A stretch of DNA of 64,000 nucleotides, taken from Pseudomonadota bacterium (GTDB lineage Bacteria > Desulfobacterota > Desulfobulbia > Desulfobulbales > JAGXFP01). The position numbers and the translations under genes were made by a program. This document shows, one piece after another, positions 7,968-16,372 of the stretch (position 1 is its first letter; the number at the start of each line of letters is the position of its first letter). The stretch lies in assembly GCA_018814305.1 (NCBI GenBank), contig JAHJAA010000057.1:21174-85173 (forward strand), given 5' to 3'. The notes below the pieces were generated by a model. The model did no database searches. It was not told the DNA's origin and was given only the letters and a program-made list of their open reading frames with translations.

Positions 7968-8967
7968 CCGTCACTCTCTTTCCGCCAGGCTCCTGATGGT
8001 CCTGTTGGTTGGTCTGGGCCTCCTGGTCCTGGCCGCCTGGGCCGGCATCTCAGTGGGGTCGTCCGTCACCGGTTTCCGGGATACCTTTGACCTCTTTACC
8101 GGTCGGGCCGAAATCTCCCAGGTCTCGGCGGTGATTATCCGGGAGATCCGGATTCCCCGAGTGTTCCTGGCGGCGGTGGTCGGCGCCACCCTGGCCCTGG
8201 GTGGATTGGTCTTTCAGGCGCTCCTTAGAAATCCCCTGGCCGAGCCCTATATCCTCGGTGTTTCCGGGGGCTCGGCCATTGGTGCCATTCTTGCCATGCT
8301 GGCGGGATTTTCGCCCTTTCCCGGGGTGGCCCTGGCCGCCTTTGCCGGGAGCATGGTGACCTTGATGCTGGTCCTCATTCCGGCGGCCCGGCGGCGGGAG
8401 GTGATCAACCGTGATTCTCTGCTCCTGGGAGGGGTGATGATGAACGCCTTTTGTGGGGCGATGATCATGTTTCTCATCTCCATCTCTCGAAGCGCTGAGG
8501 TGCATCATATTCTATTCTGGTTGATGGGGGATCTTTCCACCTCCACCCGGGAGCAACTGCCGATCCTGCTGACGGTTCTGCCCAGTTTCTGCCTGATTTT
8601 TCTCCTGGCCCGACCCATGAACCTGCTCCTGACCGGGCGGGAAAATGCGGCGGCCATGGGGGTTAATGTCCGAAGGGTTACCGTACTCTTACTCATTGCC
8701 ACCACCTTCATGGTGGCGGTAGCGGTCTGTCAATCCGGGTTGATCGGCTTTGTCGGGCTGGTGATTCCCCACGTGCTGCGGCTCCTGATCGGCCCGGACC
8801 ACCGCTTGCTGGTCCCTGCTTCCATTCTGACCGGGGCCTCCTTTCTGGTGGTCTGTGATCTTCTCGCCCGGACCCTTCCTGCCACGGGTGAGATGCCGGT
8901 GGGGATCGTTACCGCGATGATCGGGGCGCCGCTCTTTATTTTTCTGCTCTGGCGGGCCAATCGATGA
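7957..8967 (+). CDS. btuC: Cobalamin ABC transporter permease, FecCD family
   Basis: A 336-residue inner-membrane permease with about ten hydrophobic segments. Family features include RIPRVFLAAVVGATLALGG, QALLRNPLAEPYILGVSGG, the coupling-helix region GRENAAAMGVNV, GLVIPHVLRLLIGPDH, and the ending GEMPVGIVTAMIGAPLFIFLL. It would form the membrane channel with BtuD. ATG at 7957 overlaps the end of btuF by 11 nt; the longer open frame upstream lies inside btuF. The substrate is assigned from the operon, since FecCD permeases for heme or siderophores look alike. Confidence 0.88.
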   Translation: MTGDRHSLSARLLMVLLVGLGLLVLAAWAGISVGSSVTGFRDTFDLFTGRAEISQVSAVIIREIRIPRVFLAAVVGATLALGGLVFQALLRNPLAEPYILGVSGGSAIGAILAMLAGFSPFPGVALAAFAGSMVTLMLVLIPAARRREVINRDSLLLGGVMMNAFCGAMIMFLISISRSAEVHHILFWLMGDLSTSTREQLPILLTVLPSFCLIFLLARPMNLLLTGRENAAAMGVNVRRVTVLLLIATTFMVAVAVCQSGLIGFVGLVIPHVLRLLIGPDHRLLVPASILTGASFLVVCDLLARTLPATGEMPVGIVTAMIGAPLFIFLLWRANR

Positions 8968-9740
8968 CGGCAGTCTCGATCTCCAATCTCTCGGTGGCCT
9001 TTGGTCGGAATTCCATTCTGGCCGAGCTTGATTTGACCATTGCCCAGGGCGAATTCGTAGTCATTATCGGACCTAACGGCACCGGGAAAACCACCTTGCT
9101 CCGGGCCATCGCCGGGCTGCTGCCGTCGACCGGTAACATCTCGCTGTTCGGGAGACCGTTGGCGGAATATTCCAGACGTCAATTGGCCCTTCTTATGGCC
9201 ATGGTTCCCCAGGCCACCCCAACCGATTTCCCCTTTACTGTTGCTGAAACGGTCCTGATGGGCCGTTCCCCCCATCTCGGCTTGCTGGGCTTTGAAGGGG
9301 AGGGCGATCTGGCCCTGGCCCGCCGGGCCATGGCCTTCACCGGGGTGGATCATCTGGCCGATCGGCTGCTGGCTGAATTGAGCGGTGGCGAAAGGCAGCG
9401 AGTGATTATTGCCCGGGCCATCTGCCAGGAGCCCCGGTTGATCCTTTTGGATGAACCAACCGCCGCCCTTGATCCGGCCCATCAGGTCAAGATCCTTGAT
9501 CTGATGGAACGGTTGCGCCGCGAGCAGGGGGTCACCGTGGTGATGGTCTCCCACGATTTGAACCTGGGCGCCATCTATGGGGACCGTCTGATACTTCTCC
9601 AGGGAGGGCGGATCAGGGCGGCAGGGCCGCCGCAGCAAGTGTTGACCGAAGAGCGGTTGGCCCAATGCTACGGCTGTTCCATGGTGGTGGAGCAGGGCGC
9701 CAACGGGGTACCCCGGGTCTTTCCGGTACCAGGTGCGTGA
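8964..9740 (+). CDS. btuD: Cobalamin ABC transporter ATPase
   Basis: A 258-residue ATPase of the iron-siderophore/cobalamin group. Walker A is GPNGTGKTT at residues 36-44, the signature is LSGGERQRV, Walker B is LILLDEPTA, and the switch His lies in VSHDLN. It overlaps btuC by 4 nt and is the last gene of the riboswitch-controlled operon; about 140 nt separate it from the next gene. I see no terminator directly after it. Confidence 0.9.
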   Translation: MTAVSISNLSVAFGRNSILAELDLTIAQGEFVVIIGPNGTGKTTLLRAIAGLLPSTGNISLFGRPLAEYSRRQLALLMAMVPQATPTDFPFTVAETVLMGRSPHLGLLGFEGEGDLALARRAMAFTGVDHLADRLLAELSGGERQRVIIARAICQEPRLILLDEPTAALDPAHQVKILDLMERLRREQGVTVVMVSHDLNLGAIYGDRLILLQGGRIRAAGPPQQVLTEERLAQCYGCSMVVEQGANGVPRVFPVPGA

Positions 9741-9882
9741 AGCTGAGATTCCTGGGATTGTTTCCGGATGGATAGTAGCCATTTTCTGGTTTATTTCTTC
9801 TTCCGAATTTTGGTACCATTGGATCTGGTCGGTCCGAGCAATGAAACCGGCAGGGGATGTTCATTTTATCAGGAGAAAAGCA

Positions 9883-10236
9883 ATGATGAATAAAAATGGG
9901 TTGAACGTAATTCTATTGAAAATCGTTTTGGCTTTATTGGTCTGGCCTGCTGTTTTGATGCTGACAGGTGAGGCCAAGGCCGCCCCGACGGTTGTCCCGG
10001 TTAAGGATGCTGCCTTTAATGTCAATGCGGGTATGGTCGATAATCTGAAGATGTATGTCGGAAAGAAGATCACCATCACCCTTGACTCCGGCAATGTATT
10101 CACCGGCCTGGTCAAGGAGGTGGGGAATCATCTGGTTCATCTGGAAAAACTGGAGGGCAAGGAGTATTTTGATGCCTTGATCCTCATTGAACAGATTACC
10201 GCCATTGAGAGTCGGTTTAGAGAGATGGTTCGATAG
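9883..10236 (+). CDS. Small secreted protein with an Sm/LSm-like sequence pattern
   Basis: A 117-residue protein with an N-terminal signal segment (VILLKIVLALLVWPAVLMLTG, cleavage near EAKAA). The rest reads like a small beta-barrel: MYVGKKITITLDSGNVFTGLVKEV, then HLVHLEKLEGKEYFDALILIEQITAIE. The alternation of VGKKITITL.SG..FTG with a late I..I.AIE strand resembles the LSm/Hfq fold, which would be odd for an exported protein. That resemblance is by eye only. ATG at 9883 has AGGAG 7 nt upstream; the next ATG is immediately after. An FKBP isomerase gene follows 56 nt downstream. Confidence 0.72.
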   Translation: MMNKNGLNVILLKIVLALLVWPAVLMLTGEAKAAPTVVPVKDAAFNVNAGMVDNLKMYVGKKITITLDSGNVFTGLVKEVGNHLVHLEKLEGKEYFDALILIEQITAIESRFREMVR

Positions 10237-10292
10237 TGTTACATGGGATTGGTTGAATTAATTTTAAAAAACATTTGTATTCTGGAGGTCGG

Positions 10293-10709
10293 ATGAAGCG
10301 AATTATTCTTTTACTTATGATGGGGGTTGTTATGTGCGCAGCAGAGGCAATGGGTGGGATGGTCACTACGGATTCGGGACTCAGGTATGAAGATCACCAG
10401 GTGGGCAGCGGGGCTGAGGCTACGGCCGGAAAGACGGTTGAGGTTCATTACACCGGCTGGCTGAACGATAAGGATGCCAAGGGCGCCAAGTTCGACAGTT
10501 CGGTGGATCGGGGCCAGTCTTTTGATTTTCCTTTGGGCGCCGGTCGGGTGATCAAGGGCTGGGACGAGGGCGTTGCCGGGATGAAAATCGGCGGCAAGCG
10601 TACCCTCTATATTCCCGCGGCCCTGGGTTATGGGGCCCGAGGTGCTGGCCGGGTCATCCCGCCCAACGCCGATCTGATTTTTGATGTGGAGTTGCTGGGG
10701 GTGAAGTAA
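10293..10709 (+). CDS. Exported FKBP-type peptidyl-prolyl isomerase
   Basis: A 138-residue protein with a signal peptide (KRIILLLMMGVVMCAAEAMGG) and a single FKBP domain. The domain shows VEVHYTGWL, FDSSVDRGQSFDFPLGAGRVIKGWDEG, and GYGARGAGRVIPPNADLIFDVELL, with the active-site aromatic and Asp residues present. It would fold proteins in the periplasm or, if the Cys in the signal is a lipobox, at a membrane. GGAGG lies 4 nt before ATG at 10293, which is why the start six codons upstream was not used. Confidence 0.93.
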   Translation: MKRIILLLMMGVVMCAAEAMGGMVTTDSGLRYEDHQVGSGAEATAGKTVEVHYTGWLNDKDAKGAKFDSSVDRGQSFDFPLGAGRVIKGWDEGVAGMKIGGKRTLYIPAALGYGARGAGRVIPPNADLIFDVELLGVK

Positions 10710-10752
10710 GTTTGCTCTTGCGGGAGATACCTCTCCGGGTAAAAAAGTTCTG

Positions 10753-10792
10753 ACGGCTTCATTCTCCTTGTGAATGGAGCCGTTTTGATTTT
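10753..10792 (+). terminator. Intrinsic terminator after the FKBP gene
   Basis: ACGGCTTCATTC pairs with GAATGGAGCCGT (one mismatch) over a 7-nt loop, followed by TTTGATTTT. It lies 44 nt after the FKBP stop and 27 nt before the radical SAM gene, so that gene should have its own promoter or depend on read-through. Confidence 0.75.
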
Positions 10793-10818
10793 CGCTTATT
10801 TTAAGCAGAGGAATTGAA

Positions 10819-11850
10819 ATGATGGAAGAGTATCCTTTTGAATTAGGTCCCATTCGTCCGGTCGATGAGCGCAACAGTCTTTTAATCCGCACCACCAGAG
10901 GGTGCCCGTGGAATAAATGCGAGTTTTGTGTCAATTATCAAGGCATGCGTTTTTCCATGAGAACGGTTGAAGACATCAAAAAGGATATTGTCGCTGCTGC
11001 CCAATTCTATGCTGGCCGGACCTTTAATTCGTGCTTTCTGCAGGATGGCGACAGCTTTTTCATGAAGACTGCCGACCTCATCGAAATCCTCAATTTTTTG
11101 AAGCAGCATTTCCCGGGTCTTAAAAGTATCAGTAGCTATGGCCGGGCCCAGACCATGATGAGAAAAAGTCGTCAGGAGATCCAGGAGATCTGCGATGCCG
11201 GACTGAACCAGCTTTACTGCGGTATGGAGTCAGGTTGTGACCAGGTGCTCAAGAAAATCAATAAAGGAGTCAACTCAGCGGAAATTATTGAATCATCCCT
11301 GATGGCCAAAAGTGCGGGGATGAAAATTTCTGAATTTATCATCCTGGGTCTCGGTGGCACAAGCCATTGGCAGGAGCATGCGCTTGACACCGCGAGGGCC
11401 TTAAACAAGATTGATCCTGATTTTATCAGGGTCTTGACCATTGGTGTCAAAAAAGGTTCAGGACTGGAGAAACAGATGCTCGCTCAGGAGTATCAACTCC
11501 AGACCGAAAAGAATATTATTGAAGAACAGCGGCTGCTCATTGATACCTTGGAAGGTATCACCAGTTTTTATGCAAACCATCATGGGGTCGACCTGCTCAT
11601 GGAAGCGCGGGGCCAGCTCCCCGAAGATAAGCCCAAACTGCTGGCAATAATGGACCGTTTTTTAAGTCTTACAGAAAAAGACCAACTTACCTATATAATG
11701 GGAAAACGAATCGGCTATTTCCAATATCTAGATGATTTATTAGACGAAGAAAGGAAGCGGATAGTTGCAGCCAAACTTCAGCAGGCCCAGGAGGAGTACC
11801 CCGGAACATTAGAGCAACTCTTTCACCACCTGCGCTCCCAGGTTGTTTAG
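10819..11850 (+). CDS. Radical SAM protein with CX4CX2C cluster motif
   Basis: A 343-residue cytosolic radical SAM enzyme. The cluster ligands are Cys29, Cys34 and Cys37 in GCPWNKCEFC, a CX4CX2C spacing instead of the canonical CX3CX2C. Downstream are SSYGRAQTMM, LNQLYCGMESGCDQVLKKINKG (the SAM-contact region of the HemN/Elp3-like group) and EFIILGLGG. The C-terminal 90 residues are helical and show no extra cluster or B12-binding domain. ATG-ATG at 10819 follows AGAGGA at good distance. It is monocistronic, after a terminator. Substrate not recognisable. Confidence 0.85.
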   Translation: MMEEYPFELGPIRPVDERNSLLIRTTRGCPWNKCEFCVNYQGMRFSMRTVEDIKKDIVAAAQFYAGRTFNSCFLQDGDSFFMKTADLIEILNFLKQHFPGLKSISSYGRAQTMMRKSRQEIQEICDAGLNQLYCGMESGCDQVLKKINKGVNSAEIIESSLMAKSAGMKISEFIILGLGGTSHWQEHALDTARALNKIDPDFIRVLTIGVKKGSGLEKQMLAQEYQLQTEKNIIEEQRLLIDTLEGITSFYANHHGVDLLMEARGQLPEDKPKLLAIMDRFLSLTEKDQLTYIMGKRIGYFQYLDDLLDEERKRIVAAKLQQAQEEYPGTLEQLFHHLRSQVV

Positions 11851-12080
11851 CCCTCAGGATTGATGGAACCCACAAATAATGTCGGTATAGTTTTTGACCA
11901 AACAAAAAATAGATTCAGTTAAATAGGGTCTGTCCATAAATGAGGATTTTTGGCAAAGATCAAGTCGTGTGAAAAAAATAAGCACAAGCATATGGTTGGT
12001 ATGTAGAAGCATCCCTCGGCCTATATCTCCATTTGTGTGGGCTATTTTTCTTTTGTCAATTTTCTCGTAAGGAGGAAGAG

Positions 12081-12515
12081 ATGTTACAAATTAATGTATT
12101 CAAAAACATGCAAAATCAACATAAGGATATCCTTGGTCTGGCCGCAAAAATCAAAGCACAGGCTGGCGACCCGAGTTCTGCAGTTGATCCAGATGCCATC
12201 CGAGCAAATCTTAGCAAATTTAGACTTCAGCTTGAATTACATTTAAAACTCGAAGATGAAATCCTCTATCCTCTCTTGGCCAAGAACAATAAAGAACAAA
12301 TCCGCAATACCGCCACTGCATTTGCCCGAGAATTCGGTAGTGTCCTGAAGGCTTTCTTGGATTACGAAGAGAAATGGTCGACAACAGGGGCCATTACGCA
12401 AGATCGGGAGGGTTTTGCGTCTGAAACAGAGCATTTCTTCACTGTTCTTCAAGCTCGAATTACCAGGGAAGACACCGAACTCTTTACCTTGATAGAAAGT
12501 GGGTCGGCCCGTTGA
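12081..12515 (+). CDS. Hemerythrin-domain (HHE) protein
   Basis: A 144-residue four-helix bundle expected to bind a di-iron centre and sense or bind O2, NO or peroxide in the cytoplasm. Likely ligands are His14 (QNQHKDI), His54 and Glu58 (LELHLKLEDEILYP), and His118 with Glu130 (EHFFTVLQARITRED). AAGGAGG lies 6 nt before ATG at 12081, so the longer frame upstream is not used. The 230 bases before it are AT-rich and hold no gene. It stands alone. Confidence 0.87.
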   Translation: MLQINVFKNMQNQHKDILGLAAKIKAQAGDPSSAVDPDAIRANLSKFRLQLELHLKLEDEILYPLLAKNNKEQIRNTATAFAREFGSVLKAFLDYEEKWSTTGAITQDREGFASETEHFFTVLQARITREDTELFTLIESGSAR

Positions 12516-12735
12516 AACAGGCGCAAATCAGCCCTCAGGCCAGAAGACTTTGTCGTCCCAGGCTCCTTTTACTCAATGTGGAGCGAGTTTATTAACCGCC
12601 CTATATTCAACCTCGAAGGTGTTCTATTGAAAACGGACCTCCCGGTTCGGGAACGGAATCGGGTTCTGTTTTTCAGCAAGGGCACAGGGGCCTTTATTTA
12701 GCATTCTGTTGGGCATAAAACTTGAATATTCATTG

Positions 12736-13269
12736 ATGGGATCAGATATGGCGGGAAATCTTGAGGGAGGTGAAGCATCAGGCTATGGCTCTTTAACCTA
12801 TCCTGATGGGAGTAAATATGATGGCGATCTAGATGATGGTAAGCCATCCGGTTATGGCTCTTTGGTCCATCCTGACGGGAGTAAATATGATGGCGATTTC
12901 AAGGATGGTAAGCCATCCGGCTATGGTTCCATGGTCTATCCTGATGGGAGTAAATATGAAGGTGATTTTATAGCTGGTAGATATGATGGAACCGGAACGT
13001 ATGAAGTCCCGAATTGTTTGAAATATGATGGTGGATTTAAGAATGGCAAATATGATGGCTCTGGAACCATTACCAGTTCTGATGGTTTTAAATATGTCGG
13101 TGAATTCAAGGATGGTTGGTATTTTGGGAGAGGCACCTTAACCTTCCCCGATGGGAGTATCTATGATGGTGACTTTAAACAGGGTAAATATGACGGGCAA
13201 GGAACGTTGACCCATCCTGACGGGAGTACCTATGCCGGTGCTTTTAAGGATGGTAAATATGAAGGATAG
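12736..13269 (+). CDS. MORN-repeat protein
   Basis: A 177-residue protein built almost wholly of MORN repeats: about seven units of 23 residues with the pattern YPDGSKYDGDFKDGK.SGYGS. At DNA level the units are 69 bp and the first three are nearly identical, which points to recent slippage or recombination. There is no signal peptide, membrane segment or catalytic domain. MORN repeats usually bind membranes or scaffold other domains; here no other domain is attached. The start is uncertain: ATG at 12736 or 12748, neither with a strong ribosome binding site. It converges on the minus-strand kinase gene, whose stop is 18 nt away. Confidence 0.75.
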   Translation: MGSDMAGNLEGGEASGYGSLTYPDGSKYDGDLDDGKPSGYGSLVHPDGSKYDGDFKDGKPSGYGSMVYPDGSKYEGDFIAGRYDGTGTYEVPNCLKYDGGFKNGKYDGSGTITSSDGFKYVGEFKDGWYFGRGTLTFPDGSIYDGDFKQGKYDGQGTLTHPDGSTYAGAFKDGKYEG

Positions 13270-13287
13270 TCTGAGAGTGCCCACCGC

Positions 13288-15534
13288 TTACTTTTTCGTT
13301 TGATTCAGAGCCCCCCGGATATGCCGAAAAAGTTCATTGACGATGACCGGCTTCTGGAGATATACGGCGATCCCCATTGCCCTGGCCTTTTCCGCGTTGA
13401 TCATCTCACTATAGCCGGTACAGAGAATGATCGGCATCCCGGGGCGTAGTCCTATGACCTGTTCGGCCAGTTTGGCTCCGGTCATCAACGGCATGGTCTG
13501 GTCGGTAATGAGCAGGTCCCATTGATCCGGTGCTTTTGAATAAACCTCCCAGGCCTCATGGCCATTGGTGAATACCCCAACCTGATAGCCGCAACTGGTA
13601 AGAATCTTCAGCATAAAGTTGCGGATATGCTCCTCATCATCAACCACCATAATCCGCTCGCTGCCCTTGGCTTCGAGTGGAATTGCCAGCTGAACAGTTT
13701 CGGGGATCTCTTGGGTGATAATGGTCGGTAGGTAAACAACAAAGGTCGTGCCACCACCAGGAGCACTCTCCACGGTGATTCGTCCCTGATGGTTCTCGAC
13801 AATACCATGGACTACGGCCAGACCGAGCCCGGTTCCTTTTCCCTGTTCCTTGGTGGTGAAATAGGGTTCGAAAATCTTGGCCCTGGTCTCTTCAGACATT
13901 CCGGAACCGGTATCGCGTATCTCAAGAGTAACATACTGTCCGGGCGGCAGATCAACCCCATTGATTCCATCGCGGTCAATAATCGTTTCACGTAAAGAGA
14001 CCATCAGAACCCCGCCCGTCTCCTGCATGGCGTGATAGGCATTGGTACTAAGGTTCATGACCAGTTGGTGGATCTGGGTCGGGTCTGCCATGACCAAGGC
14101 CTCGGAGACAATGTCCTGCTTGATCTCAATGGTGGAGGGGATGGAGGAGCGGAGGAGTTTCAAAGCCTCTTTAACGATCAGTGAAATCTGTAACGGTTCG
14201 ACCTCCTGCTCATGCCGACGACTGAAGGTGAGAATCTGCTTGATCAGTTCCGTGGCCCGTTTAGAGGCCTTATACACCTGCCGTAGGTCATCGGCAAGTT
14301 CAGTTCCTTCTTCCACCTTCAGTCTTGCCAGTTCGGTGTAGCCCATGATTGCAGTGAGGATATTATTGAAATCATGGGCTATGCCCCCGGCCAGGGTGCC
14401 GATGGACTCCATTTTCTGGGCCTGCTTCAGGTGGTCCTGCATCTCCTCTTTTTCCCGATCCGCCTCCAGTCGTGCACTGATATCACGGGCCAAGACCATA
14501 ATAAACTTTTCGTTATCCAGATCCAGCAAGCCCAGTCGCATTTCCACCGGGAAGGTCGAGCCGTCCTTTCGGCGGTATACACTGGTCACGGTGAGAGATG
14601 ACTCGGGGAACAGGTTGTTCCAGTAATCATTGCGATACTGCTCAAGACTGGTCCCGGCATCAAGGTCGCTCATGGTCATCCCGAGCAGTTCCTCTTTTTG
14701 ATATCCCAGACTGTCACAGGCCCGTTGGTTGGCATCAATCAACCGACCATCAAAATCATGAAACAGAAATGAATCAACGGCTTGGTTGATCAGGGAGCGA
14801 AACCGCTGTTCGCTCTTCAGCAGGTCATGGTTGTTTTTTTCAATCTGACTCAGCATCTTATTGTAGGCCTGAGCCAGATAACCGATTTCATCGGTGCCAT
14901 GGACGGTTGCCCGCATCGAATAGTCCTGGTTTTTAGAAATCTGCTCGGAAAGGAGGGCCAGTTCGCTGATCGGTCGGGTCAAAATCGCACAAAGCCTTGA
15001 GGCCAGCAGAAAGGTTAGGAACAGGGTCACCCCCACAACCGTGAGCAGGATGATGAGAGCCATGTTTTTAAAGGTGCGGATATTGCGCTGATCGTCAACC
15101 AGCCAGACGGTGCCGATGTTCAAGTCGTCCATCATGATTTTCTGATGGATCACCAGATATTCCCTGCTAGTTGTAAGACCATCGGAACCATCCGGGGCGC
15201 TGAAGGTCTGCGGAATTGGCCACGGGCTCAGTCCGTATGAAGCGAACAATTCGCCGTTGCTGGCGTTAATTCGAGCGGCAATTACCGAGGGGTGATTGGC
15301 CAGGGAACCCATGACTTTTTCGGCATCTTCCCGGATAACAAAGGCCAGCGAGGCCTGGCAGTTATAGCCGATGACCTGGGCCAGGCTCATGATTTCATTC
15401 CGGTAGGTCTGCCGGTGCTGCTCCAGAACCAGGGCATAAAAGGCCACACTGGACAAAAGCACAGCAATGGTGCAGACGCCCATCAGGATCAGGCTGAGTT
15501 TCTTTCGTATGGAGAGGTTCTTTAATTGAAACAT
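13288..15534 (-). CDS. Hybrid histidine kinase: CHASE8-like sensor, HAMP, PAS, HisKA, HATPase, REC
   Basis: A 748-residue membrane sensor kinase. Membrane helices lie at about 13-37 and 157-178; between them is a periplasmic domain (about 40-150, IGYNCQASLAFVIREDAE ... VIAARINASNGELFASY) of the CHASE8 type seen in YfiN. HAMP follows to about 232, PAS to about 360, HisKA with His387 (GGIAHDFNNIL), HATPase with N498 and the DTGSGM and GTGLGL boxes, and a C-terminal receiver with Asp678 and Lys728. ATG at 15534 avoids overlap with yfiR; a TTG 42 nt further upstream is possible. The yfiR gene just upstream suggests control by periplasmic YfiR, as in the YfiBNR system but with a phosphorelay output. 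Confidence 0.88.
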   Translation of the reverse strand: MFQLKNLSIRKKLSLILMGVCTIAVLLSSVAFYALVLEQHRQTYRNEIMSLAQVIGYNCQASLAFVIREDAEKVMGSLANHPSVIAARINASNGELFASYGLSPWPIPQTFSAPDGSDGLTTSREYLVIHQKIMMDDLNIGTVWLVDDQRNIRTFKNMALIILLTVVGVTLFLTFLLASRLCAILTRPISELALLSEQISKNQDYSMRATVHGTDEIGYLAQAYNKMLSQIEKNNHDLLKSEQRFRSLINQAVDSFLFHDFDGRLIDANQRACDSLGYQKEELLGMTMSDLDAGTSLEQYRNDYWNNLFPESSLTVTSVYRRKDGSTFPVEMRLGLLDLDNEKFIMVLARDISARLEADREKEEMQDHLKQAQKMESIGTLAGGIAHDFNNILTAIMGYTELARLKVEEGTELADDLRQVYKASKRATELIKQILTFSRRHEQEVEPLQISLIVKEALKLLRSSIPSTIEIKQDIVSEALVMADPTQIHQLVMNLSTNAYHAMQETGGVLMVSLRETIIDRDGINGVDLPPGQYVTLEIRDTGSGMSEETRAKIFEPYFTTKEQGKGTGLGLAVVHGIVENHQGRITVESAPGGGTTFVVYLPTIITQEIPETVQLAIPLEAKGSERIMVVDDEEHIRNFMLKILTSCGYQVGVFTNGHEAWEVYSKAPDQWDLLITDQTMPLMTGAKLAEQVIGLRPGMPIILCTGYSEMINAEKARAMGIAVYLQKPVIVNELFRHIRGALNQTKK

Positions 15535-15568
15535 AGTTGTATAATTATGAATCTGGGAATTCCAAATT

Positions 15569-16276
15569 CTACTCAACCACCTTGACGGCGATATCGAGCA
15601 ATTTGGCTTTCATCTGCAACCCGGCTTCCCGGGTATGCATTCGATTAATGATCCACCGAACCTTGTTCTGCCGGGAGATCAGGGTGATCATGCCGCCTGC
15701 TTCCACAAACTCTTCCGAGTCGCCAACCGTGAGAACTGGCTTCCCAGCCACGCTGGCGATGATCGTCTCGAAATTTTGTTTTTCTGAGTCGCAGACAAAT
15801 AAGAGCCGGCAGCCGGAGAGATCCATCCCCTTATGATATGAGCCCAGGTAAATAACATCCAGTGGGGTTCCGGCTTTATGGAGTTTATGCTTTAGGGCCT
15901 GGAGGGCGTCACCGAAAGGGGAGTGACCGATCACGGCAATTTCCCTGGGCATCACCCCGGGCGGATCACATTTTTCAAGGGGCCAGTACACAAAGTTCAG
16001 GAAATTATAAAGATAGATGGCCTTGAGTTGGTATTCGCGGGGGACCTCCCGGGACTGCATCGCATTGGCCAAAGTCAAAGACGGCAGGGAGAAACCGGCG
16101 AGAGAAGTACTCAGGACAGGGCAAAGCAGGGCCAGCCAAAAAACCAAGCTCCAACACCGGAGAGCCTTGTTGCTTCGGAAATAAGGCCGGCGAAGGGGCG
16201 ACGGTTTTTTCGCGGTTCTATTGCGGAGAATAGATAAAATAAAAACCACCGTTGGAAAAATACGAATCAGAAACAT
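15569..16276 (-). CDS. yfiR: YfiR family (DUF4154) periplasmic regulator
   Basis: A 235-residue protein with an unusually long basic N-terminus before its export segment (WSLVFWLALLCPVLSTSLAGF). The mature part is typical YfiR: YQLKAIYLYNFLNFVYWP, IAVIGHSPFGDALQALK, LFVCDSEKQNFETIIASVAG, VLTVGDSEEFVEAGGMITLIS. Known YfiR represses the CHASE8 diguanylate cyclase YfiN from the periplasm. Here the next gene, 34 nt on, is a CHASE8-like hybrid kinase, its probable target. ATG at 16274-16276 sits inside a perfect 12-bp inverted repeat. Two TonB receptor genes lie directly upstream in the same direction. Confidence 0.87.
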   Translation of the reverse strand: MFLIRIFPTVVFILSILRNRTAKKPSPLRRPYFRSNKALRCWSLVFWLALLCPVLSTSLAGFSLPSLTLANAMQSREVPREYQLKAIYLYNFLNFVYWPLEKCDPPGVMPREIAVIGHSPFGDALQALKHKLHKAGTPLDVIYLGSYHKGMDLSGCRLLFVCDSEKQNFETIIASVAGKPVLTVGDSEEFVEAGGMITLISRQNKVRWIINRMHTREAGLQMKAKLLDIAVKVVE

Positions 16277-16301
16277 ACGAATTACGAATATTCGTATGTT
16301 T
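16271..16301. promoter_or_regulatory. Perfect 12-bp inverted repeat over the yfiR start
   Basis: AAACATACGAAT and ATTCGTATGTTT are exact complements separated by 7 nt. The repeat contains the yfiR start codon and the bases just before it, where it could hide the ribosome binding region as an RNA hairpin or serve as an operator. It belongs to an AT-rich patch with ATTCGTC-type heptamers that extends to 16350. Confidence 0.6.
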
Positions 16302-16309
16302 AACTGATT

Positions 16310-16372
16310 AGGAGATAACCTTCAATTCGTAATTCGTCATTCGTCATTCTCAATTCATAATTAAAAAGAGTA
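16310..16372. repeat. Copy 1 of a 3'-flank repeat behind the TonB receptors
   Basis: Starting at AGGAGATAACCTTCAATTCG, this stretch with ATTCGT(A/C) heptamers and then CATAATTAAAAAGAG runs into the receptor 3' end. The same sequence, shorter by one ATTCGTC unit, occurs at 18509-18562 behind the paralogous receptor. The pair shows that duplication or gene conversion included the non-coding flank. Confidence 0.8.
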
